Positions 47,161-59,146 of a stretch of DNA of 64,000 nt are shown here, piece by piece; the stretch's first letter is position 1, and each line of letters begins with the position of its first letter. The stretch lies in contig JAZHRO010000036.1 in assembly GCA_037157565.1 (NCBI GenBank), positions 22,928,501 to 22,992,500 of the forward strand. The letters run 5' to 3'. The translations under genes and the position numbers were made by a program. The DNA comes from Thalassia testudinum (lineage: Eukaryota > Streptophyta > Magnoliopsida > Alismatales > Hydrocharitaceae). The notes beneath the pieces were generated by a model. The model did not search any database. It was not told where the DNA came from and was given only the letters and a program-made list of their open reading frames with translations.

Positions 47161-49868
47161 TGTTGATGCAACTGACTCGATCGTGTTTTAACAGTTATTG
47201 CGTCGTAGTATAGGTGATCAAGCATCGTCAACAAATAAAAGTTTTTATTACTCGAAAATCGGAGTATCCGAGGTCGAACACAGGGAGCAATCGGAATTTA
47301 CTACTAATCTCAAATGTAATTGAACACACTAATTTACTCAAAAGTTTAATTCAAATGCATTTAAAAAGTAATCCAGGCAGGAGTAAAATTGGACGTCTGA
47401 TCACAAGATCAGACGTCTTAAAAGTGTTTTCCCTTCTTTGATTATTCTTCTTCCTCTGATCTTGCTTTCTTTCTTCTGCAGCCTTCACTTTGCTTCTTTC
47501 TCTTCTGTCTTCCTTCTGTCTTCTTCTTCCTTGGTCTTCTGTATTGGCCTTTCTTCTTCTTTCTCTGCAGTCCCTCTTCTTCCTTCTCTTCTCTCTTCTA
47601 CGAAGGCTTCTTTTTCTGCTTCTTCTCTTCTTCTTCCTTGCTTAGCCTCTTCTTCAGAGTTTCTCCTCCGTGCAGCTAAGTGTTACCTTCTTCTTCGACG
47701 CTCCACTAGCCTGCACACAAGGGGAAGCAAAACCTAACCCTCCCTCTACCCGCACGTGTCTCTCTCTCTGCAAACCGCTCACATGTAGCTCTCCCAGAGC
47801 CGGGTTAATGGGTCGAATCGCATGCCCGTGACCAGGCGCACCAGCGTGAGGGTGATGCGCGAGGTGTGCTCAGATAAGGTAGGGTCGGATCCCTCCAGAT
47901 CCGTGAGGTGAAACCGCGGACGAGGCAAGCGTGGGTAAGGTGAGGGACCTCACCCTTGTGCGTTCGGAGGCAATGAGAAGATAACACAAATTCACTTTAT
48001 ACTACACCTGCGCCTCGTAGATTTCCGATGTGGGACTATTAGTCCCGCCCTGCTCTCGCGCGCGCCCACAGAATGCTCTTCGCGCTCTGCTCAGTTGCAA
48101 CCTCAACTCTCTTCACTGGATAACTGGCTGCTTGCACGCAACTCACTCCACTCCATAGCAGCTGAAATCCTGAAGCCACGGAGCCTGAGCGTGCTTGGAA
48201 GCTGCTTCAACCGTTGTCAATGGCGGCTACAGCTTCGATCCTGTCATGCATGAATACGGCCTATTGGACTAATCAAACCACCTGTATACCTTCGCCGTGG
48301 CACGGCGAAGGTGGTGCGACGTGCAGCAGTTCGCGGGGCTTCCTAGGCGTGCGTGCCTAGGTCATCCTATGACCGGAGGTGTGGGTGTGTTCGGGAGGCT
48401 GTTGTGGAGGCGTAAAGGGATGGTGGATGGGCAGAGGTTGCTCGGTGAGGTGAGGCAGAGCCTCTGAGTTGGTCGGCGAGTTGTGCGGAAGCGTGGAGCG
48501 ACGGGGGCGACTCGCCGGAGGGTGGCCGGAGGCGAGGAAGATGGCGGTGGTCAGCGACGGTCGAGGGTCGATTGATGAAATAAGGTGAGGGGAATGAAAG
48601 AGGGGATGGAGGAGAATAGCTTAAACCTAACTACAGGGACGAAGGGGGCGGAGAGGCAGACAGCTGTACCTACTGTTGCCGGAGAGGAAGATGCCCAGTG
48701 GGGGAGGACGGCGGCGACGACGGGTCTGAGGCAGCGTGTGCAGGTACTGTGCGACGGGGAGGAGAATCAGGAAGAATTCTCTGCCACTGGTTTTGTGGCA
48801 GAGCGAAGAGGAAAGGAAAGAAAGCTCACCGGAGCTCACTGGGTACCCTGGCCGGGAAGGAAGAGACGAATCTGAGGTGAAATCCCAGCCAGGTCAAGCT
48901 GAAAATGAGCGGCCGGGTTTGGGGGTTCTTTTATAGGCATTGGGCCGTGTGTTCAGAGCTTGGAGGGCACGTATCCATCTCTGACGGCTCACCGGAGAAG
49001 GAAAGTGGGTGGATACCCAAATCCCTCGTGCGTTCGCATGAGAGATTGGGATCAAATCAGGGATCATACTGGCCTCAAATGGAAGGGAATTCCTCAGAGA
49101 ATCTCCCTTCCATTTCTGGGAGGGGATCTCTGAGGAATCAGAGAGTATTCCCTCTCTAATCCTCGCCGGAGAAGGATTCTGCCCCAATAATGGTGGAAGG
49201 ACCTGATTGCAAGGTTTGCGAGGAAGTTAGGGGGCTCTCTGTGATGATTTTCAAAAGTTAGGGACCAAAATGTGATTTGAGTGTACTAAATTGCAAAGTA
49301 GGTCAAGATGACCTCCCCTTAGGTCCAAATTTTGGTAAAAACCTAATTTTGACCTAAGGAATCCAATAATGAAGTTGGATTTTAGGTTTTACCACGTTTG
49401 GTTGGACATTTTGTGAAAAAACCCAAATTAGGTTAATTGATGAGCTAGGACCCTAATCTAGGTCAAACTGGGTTCACAAGGCCAAATTGAGTGTTCTAAA
49501 CCCTAGAGGATATTTTTCCATGATTTTTAGAGGGTTTACTTCATTTTTATCTTGACCGGAACCTTGTTGCTTTAAGCGGTTTTGTTTTAAGGTTATCAAA
49601 TGTCATTTAATTCCTAGATTGCACATGAAACCATTTCTGATTGAATCAAGCCACTTTTTATCTTATTTAGACCTTTTTACCTATGTTTTGCCTCTGAGAA
49701 ATCCCGTTTATGTACTGCAATGGTAAAATTACAGTTTTAACCTTTATTTCATGTTTTCTTCTCAGAACACTTATTCCTTCATTTAGTCCTTCTAGGTTAT
49801 GTAAGAGCTTTTATCTTCTTTATTGGGTAAAAATGAGCTAATTATGGCTCATGATGAGACTCTCATCA
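47161..49868 (-). repeat. Element D 3' LTR
   Basis: It runs from TGTTGATGCAACTGACTCG to GAGACTCTCATCA. Contents on the plus strand are the GGTCGAACACAGGGAGC block near 47271, a TCTTCT-rich tract (47430-47660), a GC-rich part, a TATA box (minus TATAAAAG, 48928-48935), and U3 from there to 49868. U3 is about 0.93 kb. Confidence 0.94.
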
Positions 49869-49880
49869 TACCCCCATGCC
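49869..49880 (-). other. Element D polypurine tract
   Basis: The minus strand reads GGCATGGGGGTA directly before the 3' LTR, the same as in B and C. Confidence 0.88.
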
Positions 49881-51606
49881 TAGCTTTTGCTAGTCCCTTA
49901 GCAAAATTTCAAGGTTTTAACTTCTGTTCTAGACCCTGAGTGTCTGTGCTTTTCTTTTTCTTTTGTGATTAGGTCGGAATGCCGACAATAGGCCTAGAGG
50001 TATTCAAGTACCAACCAAAATCCAGACCTATTCTGCTTTAGCCTCAGTCCTCCGCAAAGGTTTCTAAGGCCCACAAAAACTACCCTAGGGTTTGTTGAAC
50101 TCCGCGGTTAAAGCACCCGTGCTTGAGACATTCTTAGCCTAAGTTCAGTTTGTAGTGGGTTTTTGTAAGAGAGATAGATGATTTATTTGTTTGGAGAACT
50201 TTTCTCTCTTTTCTTTTTATTTCTAGCTTTGGATTAGCTTCTCAACACAGTCTGTATTGGATTCCTTGTCCCCATCATCAATCCTCAAGAGTCCCTGGCT
50301 TTCGAGATTTCGAGATAATCCCGCCCATGGCAACCCCCAGAACCCTGGCTTTCGAGATAATCCCGCCCATGGCATTCCGTGGCCGAATTTAGACCCTGAC
50401 GATCGACATTTCGTGATAATGCTGCCCATGGTATCTGAACCAGCAGAGTGCTTACATGCCCCCAATAGGATATTTAAATACCCTAAGAGACAAGCACCGA
50501 GGAGACGATATGTTATTATGCATCTCCGAGGGGAATTTCCCACCTCTCTGCGCTGGGAACTCATCCAAATCAACTTGTGTTGATTGGCCACTCCTAATCT
50601 AGGTGACTTTTGTAGAACATTAAACGCTTTTGCGTGATTTGGATGTTTATGCGCACTAAACCAGGGTGTGTGTGAATTTGGGGTGCTTAGGTTACCGAAT
50701 CCCGCAAACCGGAGGTCAATTAACGAGGCCGAATACTTCCTAAGCCTTAGACCTAATACTTAAGCTTCGCATTTTCCCCAACCTCTTGAGGATTATCCAA
50801 ATTTTAGCGGATACGTGAATTTTTAAGCTAAAGAATCTAGCCCAACAGGCCTAAGACCAATGTTCCCGCTAATCTCTTGTTATGTCTCCTTAGCACTTTT
50901 CTTTTATTTCCTTTCTTGATCTGGTCTAGAACTTCAGTTAATTCCTTAATCTTTTACTAATGACTATTTCTTTTTCTTTTTTCATTTTGTACTCCTTTTT
51001 GTCATTTTACTCTTTTTCTCCTCCGTATGAATATGTGGCTCACAAAATTTCCTCCCTCCCCCATTTTTTTGTTCTTGTTCATAATTTTTCAATTTTTTTG
51101 TGTTTTTGACATATGTGAATTTTTTTGTGTGAATCCTTCTGATTTTTTTCATGGTTCTGTATGTATGCACTTTATCACCCCCCCATGCCTAAGTTTTGCA
51201 ATGTCCTCATTGTAAACGGAGGGTGTGAAATAGTGTTGAGGTCAGGGACCTAGAATAGGATACATCGGGTGGGTGAATGGGTCGAAAATGAATGATGCGG
51301 ATGATTTCAAGGTCTGATACGTGTACCAGAGGTGGGATCAACTGTCTAAGGCTGAACTCAAGGTGCAGATGGATAATCAGACGGGTCTCTGTTTTTGGGA
51401 TGATGGGTTGCCTCCCGTTAAGCGCTAAATTCAATGCCTTCAGCCGTGCGGAAAATGGGGTGGAGAGGGAGTGGTCAAATCAGTGGTATTTTGTAAAACA
51501 AGCACCTTAATTAAGAGCCTGGTTGGTCCAACCAGGTGCTTGTTAAGATCAGTCGGCTAATGATGCAGCCCAAACCCAATGAGTCTGGTGGGTTGATAGA
51601 TGTAGA
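49881..51606 (-). other. Element D 3' non-coding region
   Basis: It carries the gypsy motif at about 51405-51440 (minus: GAATTTAGCGCTTAACGGGA). A second purine tract lies at 51176-51189 (minus: GGCATGGGGGGGTG). A short imperfect tandem repeat with unit core GATAATCCCGCCCATGGCA lies at 50298-50435. There is also a T-rich stretch at 50930-51170. The T-rich open frames are not genes. Confidence 0.7.
50298..50435. repeat. Imperfect tandem repeat in element D
   Basis: TTCGAGATAATCCCGCCCAT occurs twice exactly (around 50308 and 50352). A third diverged copy (TTTCGTGATAATGCTGCCC) lies near 50410. The spacing is 44 and about 58 bases. Confidence 0.75.
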
Positions 51607-53070
51607 TCAATAGATGCGGAACCCACCATATGTAGTGAAGTTCAAATGAATATGGAAGTGAAAGCTCGGGTTTAGGCTGAGTCGACTCAGCCTGGTCAGA
51701 GTAGGGTTCCGAAAAATAATCAATGTAAGGTGTGGAATCCCTACAGGGGTGATCAAAGAATGTTGGCTCTGTTTTTCGGTCTGATCAATGCTCGATACCC
51801 AATATAGATATGGAGTTGAATCATCTGCAAACGGCTCAATGAGAGGTGAATCGGAGTAGAAATTGAGTCCTATTGTGGGTCGGGGTAGGGAACGGGTTTT
51901 GATTGGTTCTGTATATGTGGAGTAGGTGGCTTCAAAGAAAATTGGCTTCTTATAATCAGGAAGTAGATTTTCTCCGATGTTATGGTCAGATTCGAAATCA
52001 TCGGAGAGTTTGCGAAAATCAAAATTTGAATGAGATTCAAGATCATGAGTTCCACCACCATAGAATAAATCATATGTTGTATACTCAGCAGCCTGACTGG
52101 GGCTAGCCTAAATGTTAATTCTGAGCTTAAAAAGGTATCCTTATCTGGTAGAGGCTTAGGTTCTAAGCTAGTAGGGTAGACCCAATTGAAACCCCGCTCG
52201 TCCAACTCCTTGATTTCTGTGTCGTAGATTGGCATGACTTTCGAAAAATTGATTCGTTCCTCTGAGGATGTTAGCAAGGGATATTCATCAAATTGAGGCC
52301 CAAAGTCATATTCTTCATTAGAAGATTGATCTTTTTCATATGGGACCTTGAAATCTTCAAAATAGGTTTCAGATCTAGATTCTAGGCTTCGGATGTTGGT
52401 TGAATTACTAGAATCTAGGTCTGAATAACCTTCAAGTGTCACCTTATCAGGATAAGGGATGGAATTTATACACTCGAGAGGTTCAGTTCTACTCTCATAC
52501 TTGCAGGAATTTTGGATTTCTAGATGGGCTCATCATGGTATTTTCTTGCATTTGGAGCTTCCCAACCTTCTTCAATATCCGGCACATTGTATTTTATCTG
52601 GGTTGGGAATCCACAACCATTTTGTGCCTCAAACCCGAGATCAGATTTACCTCGATGTTGTCCCAAGATAGTTCCTCCTCTGTTTGTGGTATATACGGGT
52701 ATTTCTGGTCAATAACTTGTTTTACTAATCTCATTATCTCTTCCCGCTTTTCAAGACTATCTTGGTGTTGCTTCCAAAGTCGAGGATTTGTCATACATTG
52801 AAGATATTCAAGATTGTGTAGTTTTTCTATCTCAATGTATGCAGTAATGAGCAAGTCACGGGTTGATCCTTTTGTGGCTTCTGCTAATAGTACTTGGGCA
52901 CAAGTTATGATAAAGGTTGTGGTTGTTGGGACATCAACCTGAATGTTTCCTACTGGTGTTGAGGTTTCTTCATTTTCATAGAATTTCATGGCATCCTCAA
53001 TCATTTTATCGCCCATGGATCTCTGATATTCAGGTTTCTTGAATGGTGGTCCTAAGTGGTTTGGCTGCAT
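51607..53070 (-). pseudogene. Element D reading region of unknown function, about 490 codons, with three frameshifts
   Basis: I do not recognise this protein. ATG 53070 opens 158 codons to 52594. Coding-like sequence then moves to a second frame (about 52650-52523), a third (about 52523-52110), and back to the first frame (52107-51607). Three single-base indels in the same direction would explain this. The first block is helical in character (LAEATKGSTRDLLITAYIEI, EKREEIMRLVKQVIDQKYPY) with no membrane segment. The later blocks are acidic and rich in Ser, Asp, Tyr and Pro (NFDFRKLSDDFESDHN). There is no CCHC knuckle, DLG, FMDD or DDE motif, and no similarity to the gag proteins in this window. 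It begins where the A-like leader ends, as if it replaced gag and pol. It could be a captured host sequence or a very diverged structural protein. Confidence 0.7.
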
Positions 53071-54243
53071 AGTTGGATCAGGTGGTGGAATCCAGATGCA
53101 GACTCAGAGTTTAACTCAAGATGTAGAATCAAGTTATGAAGCGATCAGATCTGAATAACGAGTCCCACTAAAAATGTGTATGTGTGTTCTAAAGAGAAAA
53201 GATAAGGGACTGGAGATGTTTTTGACCCAATCAAGACACCCAAAGACGTTTGGATGACTATGGAGGTTTGGGGCGGATGGACCCCTGGATCAGAAGATCG
53301 TCCACCAGAGAATTACCTGGGCAGCCAGAGAGGGAGAGTACCGCAAAGACCCCTACATGGTAGAGCGTCCCCACAGGTTACAGGGTTTCCCCCACCCGAC
53401 CTCTCTTGTCTCTAAGATTCCAGGTAAACCAGAATGGGGACCTTGACCTCTTAAGTCTACCACTTTTATTTCAAAGGTGCTTTAGGGTTCTCACTTGAAC
53501 TTTAGATGTTTTGATATTGTGACCTAATTTAGAGGTTGGTTGACCCAATGGGTCAACTTCACCTGACCTATCCTATAGATGGCAGAATGATTCTAGGTTT
53601 GGAGCCTAGAGATCACCCTGATTTGACTCCCAGGTTATTAGGTCCAAAAATTTTAAGATTCAAGTGATTTTAGAACTCAATTTTTCTTAGGGTTTGTCTT
53701 GTTTAGATCTCTTCAATCAAGCTCTTGGGTGACACACTGATGCTGGAAGGTTTATTTCCTTTTATGCAGGCATGTGTGACTAACACTCCAAGATCCTACT
53801 GTAGAAACCCTAATTTGGTTCTATTTCCAATCCTTTTTTTCGCAAAAATTCTCTTCGGACTTGAAAGAAAGAAGTGTGTTGTCCATAGAGATTAAGCATT
53901 ATTTCTATTAGGCACATGAATTTGTGGGATAGAATCTAAAAAAATCGCTCCAACTTCAAGGACATTTGAAAAAATTTTCGCAAAATTAGGAAACGTTTGC
54001 CTTAAAGATGGTGACTACTATATAAAGAAGGAAATTGATTCCTAAATTGATTTTCTTCCTTTTGTATTTTCAGGATTAGGGGATGGTTTAAGGAAGAAAA
54101 GAAGTTACCTGCCCTGGAGTGGTTGACTTGCGGGAGGGATTTTCTCGTGAAATACCTGCAAGATCAAAACAAAGCAAAGTAGGGCAAGTTAGTGTTCAAT
54201 ATGATAAAAAGAATGTAGAGACTAGTGATAAATTGCGCGTTGC
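53071..54243 (-). other. Element D 5' leader, A-like
   Basis: It is non-coding. About 53215-53450 parallels the A leader (3095-3330), including GCAGCCAGAGAGGGAGAGT and TACAGGGTTTCCCCCACC. The remainder is AT-rich. Confidence 0.75.
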
Positions 54244-54261
54244 TTCCCGGCAACAGTGCCA
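54244..54261 (-). other. Element D primer binding site (tRNA-Asp type)
   Basis: The minus strand reads TGGCACTGTTGCCGGGAA, close to the complement of the tRNA-Asp 3' end with a few mismatches, three bases from the LTR. Confidence 0.85.
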
Positions 54262-54264
54262 TTT

Positions 54265-56980
54265 TGTTGACGCGACTGACTCGATCGTGTTTTAACAGTT
54301 ATTGCGTCGTAGTATAGGTGATCAAGCGTCGTCAATAAATAAAAGTTTTTATTACTCGAAAATTGGAGTATCCAAGGTCGAACACAGGGAGCAATCGGAA
54401 TTTATTACTAATCTCAAATGTAATTGAACACTCTAATTTACTCAAAAGTTTAATTCAAATGCATTTAAAAAGTAATCCAGGCAGGAGTAAATTTGGACGT
54501 CTGATCACAAGATCATACATCTTAAAAGTGTTTTCCCTTCTTTAATTATTCTTCTTCCTCTGATCTTGCTTTCTTTTTTCTGCAGCCTTCACTTTGCTTC
54601 TTTCTCTTCTGTCTTCCTTCTGTCTTCTTCTTCTTTGGTCTTCTATTTTGGCCTTTCTTCTTCTTTCTCTGCAGTCTCTCTTCTTCCTTCTCTTCTCTCT
54701 TCTGCGAAGGCTTCTTTTTCTGCTTCTTCTCGTCTTCTTCCTTGCTCAGCCTCTTCTTCAGAGTTTCTTCTCCCTGCGGCTAAGTGTCAGCTTCTTCTTC
54801 GGCGCTCCGTTCGCCTGCACACAAGGGGAAGCAAAACCTAACCCTCCGTCTACCCGCGCGTGTCTCTCTCTCTGCAAATCGCTCACATGTAGCTCTCCCA
54901 GAGCCGAGTTAACGGGTCGGATCGCATGCCCGTGACCAGGCACACCGGCGTGAGGGTGATGCGTGAGGTGTGCTCAGATAAGGTAGGGTCGGATCCTGCC
55001 AAATCCGCGAGGTGAAACCGCGGACGAGGAGAGTGTGGGTAAGGTGAGGGACCTCACCCCTATGCGTTAGGAGGCAACGAGAAGATAACACAAATTCACT
55101 TTATACTACACCTTCGCCTCGTAGATTTTCGATGTGGGACTATTAGTCCCGCCCTGCTCTCGCGCGCGCCCGCAGAACGCTCTTCGCACTCTGCTTAGTT
55201 GCAGCCTCAACTCTCTTCACAAGATAACTGGCTGCTTGCACGCAACTCACTCCACTCCACAATAGCTAAAATCCTGAAGCCACGGAGCCTGAGCATGCTT
55301 GGAAGCTGCTTCAACCGTTGTCAATGGCGGCTGCAGCTCCGATCCTGTCATGCACGAATACGGCCTATTGGCCTAATCAAACCACCTGCAGACCTTCGCT
55401 GTGGCACGGCGAAGGTGGTGCGACGTGCAGTAGGTCAAGGGGTGGCCTAGGCATGCGTGCCTAGGTCATCCTGTGACCGGAGGTGTGGGTGTGTTTGGGG
55501 AACTGTTGTGGAGGCGTAGAGGGATGGTGGATGGGCGGAGGTTGCTCGGTGAGGTGAGGCGGAGCCTCTAAGTTGGTCGGCGAGTCGTGTGGAAGTGTGG
55601 AGTGACGGGGGTGACTCGCCGGAGGGTGGCCGGAGGTGAGGAAGATGGCGGTGGTCAGCGACGGTCGAGAGTTGATTGATGAAATAAGGTGAGGGGAATG
55701 AAGAGGGGATATAGGAGAATAGTTTAAACCTAACTACTGGGACGAAGGGGGCGGAGAGGCGGATAGCTGTACCTGCTATCGCCAGAGAAGAAGATGCCCA
55801 GTGGGGGAGGACGGCGGCGATGACGGGTCTGAGGCAGCGTGCACGGGTATTGCGCGATGCGGAGGAGAATCAGGAAGAAGTCTCTGCCACTGGTTTTGTG
55901 GCAGAGCAAAGAGGAAAGGAAAGAAAGCTCGCCGAAGCTCGCTGGGTACCCTGGCTGGGAAGGAAGAGATGAATCTGAGGTGAAACCCCAGCCAGGTCGA
56001 GCTGAAAATGAGCGACCGGGTTTGGGGGTTCTTTTATAGGCATTGGGCTGTGTGTTCAAAGCTTGGAGGGCACATATCCGTCTCCGACGGCTCGCCAGAG
56101 AAGGAAAGTTGGTGGATACCCAAATCCCTCGTGTGTTCGCACGAGAGATTGGGATCAAATCAGGGATCATGACTGGCCTCAGATGGAAGGGAATTCCTCA
56201 GATAATCTCCCTTCCATTTCTGGGAGGGGATCTCTGAGGAATCAGAGAGTATTCCCTCTCTAATCCTCACCAGAGAAGGATTTTGCCCCAATAATGGCGG
56301 AAGGACCTGATTGCAAGGTTGGCGAGGAAGTTAGGGGGCTCTCTGTGATGATTTTCAAAAGTAGGGACCAAAATGTGATTTGGGTCTACTAAATTGCAAA
56401 GTAGGTCAAGATGACCTCCCCTTAAGTCCAACTTTTGGTACAAACCTAATTTGAATATGGACCTAAGGAATCCAATGATGAAGTTGGATTTTAGGTTTGA
56501 CCATGTTTGACTGGACATTTTGTGTAAAAACCCAAATTAGGTTAATTGATGAGCTAGGACCCTAATCTAGGTCAAACTGGGTTCACAAGGCCAAATTGAG
56601 TGTTCTAAACCCTAGAAGATATTTTTCCGTGATTTTTAGAGGGTTTAATTGATTTTTATCCTGACCGGAACCTTGTTGCTTTAAGCGGGTCCGTTTTAGG
56701 GTTACCAAATGTCATTTAATTCCTAGATTGCACATGAACCCATTTCTGATTGAATCAACCCACTTTTTATCTTATTTAGACCTTTTGACCTATGTTTTGC
56801 CTCTGAGAAATCCCGTTTATGTACTGCAATGGTAAAATTACAGTTTTAACCTTTATTTCATGTTTTCTTCTCAGAACACTTATTCCTTCATTTAGGCCTT
56901 CTTCTAGGTTATGTAGGAGCTTTTATCTTCTTTATTGGGTCAAAATGAGCTAGTTATGGCTTACGATGAGACTCTCATCA
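54265..56980 (-). repeat. Element D 5' LTR
   Basis: It runs from TGTTGACGCGACTGACTCG to GAGACTCTCATCA, with the same internal order as the partner. TATA box (minus) at 56031-56038. Confidence 0.94.
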
Positions 56981-56985
56981 TTCTG
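56981..56985. repeat. Target site duplication of element D, right copy (TTCTG)
   Basis: It directly follows the terminal CTCATCA of the D 5' LTR and matches the left copy exactly. Confidence 0.95.
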
Positions 56986-57663
56986 CTAGCTCATCTAGAG
57001 ATAAAGATAGGATAGACGAAATCATGGAGACTTTCAAGCAAGTGTAGATTAACCTACCTTTTCTTAAGGCTATCTTGTAGATTCCATCCTATGCCCACTT
57101 TCTAAAGGACCTGTGCATGAAAAAGTGATAATCGAGGAAACAGGTCCAATCAAAAGTTGTCTTGCTTGATTTTGTTAACTCAATTATACATTACAGGACA
57201 CCCTCGAAACTTAAGGACCTAGGAGCCCCATACATTTCGGTGGTCGTTGATGACCTACATATAGACAAGGCTCTACTTGATCTGGGTGCAGGGTAAACAT
57301 CCTTCTGAGCTATGTATATGAATAACTTGGAGGAGGTAATCTGAAGCCTTCCCCCATAATCCTCCAAGTTGCAGACCGATCCTTGAAGACACTATGGGGC
57401 CTATCGAAGGATGTCCTCGTGAGAGTGGAGGATTTCATCTTCCCTGTTGACTTTCTAGTATTGGACACTGACCCTACCAATAAACCAACCAAGCCCTCCA
57501 TTATCTTGGGCTGCGCTTTTCTTACAAGTTCAACTTCTTCAATTAATTATCACACTGAGGCATTAAAAATGGGCTTTGGCAATAGGAAATTCGGCTTAAT
57601 GTGTTTGATACTTATAAAGAAGCTGGATTTGAGGATTGTTCTAAAGTTGACATGGTAGATGAC
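56986..57663 (+). pseudogene. pol: Element E protease region
   Basis: This resumes the E polyprotein after D. DRIDEIMETFKQV is followed by several stops, then APYISVVVDDLHIDKALLDLGAG with the catalytic DLG near 57280, then a frameshift. The frame at 57383-57658 gives the C-terminal protease block (FPVDFLVLDTDPTNKPTKPS, IILGCAFLTSS). The reading is cut at about 57663 by segment G. Confidence 0.82.
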
Positions 57664-59146
57664 TGATCACACGGGCTTCGCAGGTTTGAAATTAGGGTTA
57701 CGAGTAACTTGTCATTGTAGTTGCAAAACTCGTGATACAAATAAAATTTATACCTAAACTACAAGGGAGTCCCGGGTCAAACACAGGGAGGCGACATTTA
57801 CTTTGTATGAAAACTACTCTTCGATTTGTTTCTTTTTGGTGTTTTAGGGTTTTGTTTTTTTTTTGTTCCTGAAATAAAAGACAAGCAATCACAAGATAGA
57901 GATAGAATCAAATGTGATGTATTGCATGAATGTCTATTACAATAATCTACAAAAGCATAAAAAGAGAGGGAGGTGAGAAGAAATCTCACGAATCGGCTGT
58001 CCGATGAGATGACGGTGCCTGGCAGAATCTCGGACGAAGGAGGTGAGGAGCGGTACAACGGAGGTGAGATGCTGGAGGTCGTCGGGTAGAGGAAAGCTTC
58101 AGAGTAGCTCCGGAATGGATGTGAGAAGGCGGAGATGCCTGCTATCGGAATGGAGGTGGGAGGATGGCTCCAAGGTGACCTATGAGCTCGGATGGGAAGA
58201 TGGATGAATATTTGGTGAGGCAGAGGTTCGCTACACTAATAGGAGCCTTGGGAGCTTGAGAGTAAGCTCTAATGGAGAGTTGGTAGGCTTGTTAGAGGTT
58301 AGGAGTAGGTAGGAGTACAGTAGGTAGAGATGGCTTGGAAGGGAGGGGGTGTAGGTCCTTTTATAGTAGAGGAGAAGAGGCTAAAATAGGTATGGGACCA
58401 TTAGCGACCTCCAGGCTATCACTGGAAGTGTCACTGTAGGCAGCTCATGCCTGCTAGCATGCATAGCTGGCCTTGCTGGCATGTGAATAATTAGCAATGG
58501 CTGTAAGCGTCGTTGTAGATCCATCTCAAGCGTCGCTGTAGGCTGGCGCCAACTGAGCATGTGCCTGCCCCATGCTCCGCTGGCGCTGCGCTGTGCGCTC
58601 TCCTTGCCACGTGCGCATGCTCACGCGCTGGCGCTGCGCTATGCACATGCATGCCTCCGCATGTGCACGCGCACCTGTGCTGCTGTGCACGTGCGTGCGC
58701 ATGGGCAGCCTATGTTGTGCCACGTACCGTAATCTAGGCCGTCCATCTTCTTTTCGTTGTAGGGGCTGCTACAGAGGTCAGATTAAGTCGATTTTTAATC
58801 CTTTAGGCTACAATCGTCGACCAAAATCCATCCATACAGTTAGATTTGTCATTTGAAGCTCCAAATTATATCACCTAGTCCATTGGATGTTGATTTCCAC
58901 AAACTGCATATGGTGCTATAGGACTCCGATCAAGGCAATTTCAGAGGCGTTGGACTTCGATCGTTGTCATGATCAGATCCGTATGGTCAGATCATCAATC
59001 CGAGGCTCTGAAATAAATATCCTTCTCTCTTGACAACAAAAAGGACGCAATTAACTTAAATTATATACAACTACTCTACATGCAGAATGATGCATGCTAT
59101 GCAATATTTATAACATGAAATGCAAATCTAAGCCTAGGAACATGCA
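57664..59146 (-). mobile_element. G: LTR-like insertion, probable solo LTR
   Basis: This 1.48 kb segment separates two parts of the E polyprotein. In minus orientation it starts TGCATGTTCCTAGGC (59146) and ends CGTGTGATCA (57664). It has a TATA-like TATAAAAG (58358-58365), a repeated CGCTGGCGCTGCGCT stretch at 58574-58640, and the usual U5 block (plus GGGTCAAACACAGGGAGG near 57775). It has TG and CA ends and no internal genes. I could not find a matching target duplication, so the exact ends are uncertain. Confidence 0.6.

Larger units (their letters stand above)
47161..56980 (-). mobile_element. Element D: non-autonomous LTR retrotransposon (LARD-like) with an unrelated ORF
   Basis: Both LTRs (2708 and 2716 bases), PBS, leader, PPT and a perfect 5-bp duplication are present. 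The 4.4 kb internal part contains no gag, protease, RT, RNase H or integrase. In their place is a reading region at 53070-51607 that I do not recognise. LTRs, PBS and leader match element A, so D should depend on proteins from an A-type element. The LTRs differ at about 12 of the first 300 bases by hand count, mostly transitions. D is thus the youngest insertion in the window. Confidence 0.92.

Noticed and set aside
47438..47737. Ser, Leu and Phe-rich frame, with counterparts at 54566-54935 and 4187-4387
   Set aside because: They are translations of a TCTTCT-type pyrimidine tract in the A/D LTR. The apparent membrane-like character is a composition effect.
48585..48875. Gly, Glu and Arg-rich frames in the D LTR (also 55730-56170)
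   Set aside because: They lie in LTR sequence; the two copies do not preserve a common frame and stop.
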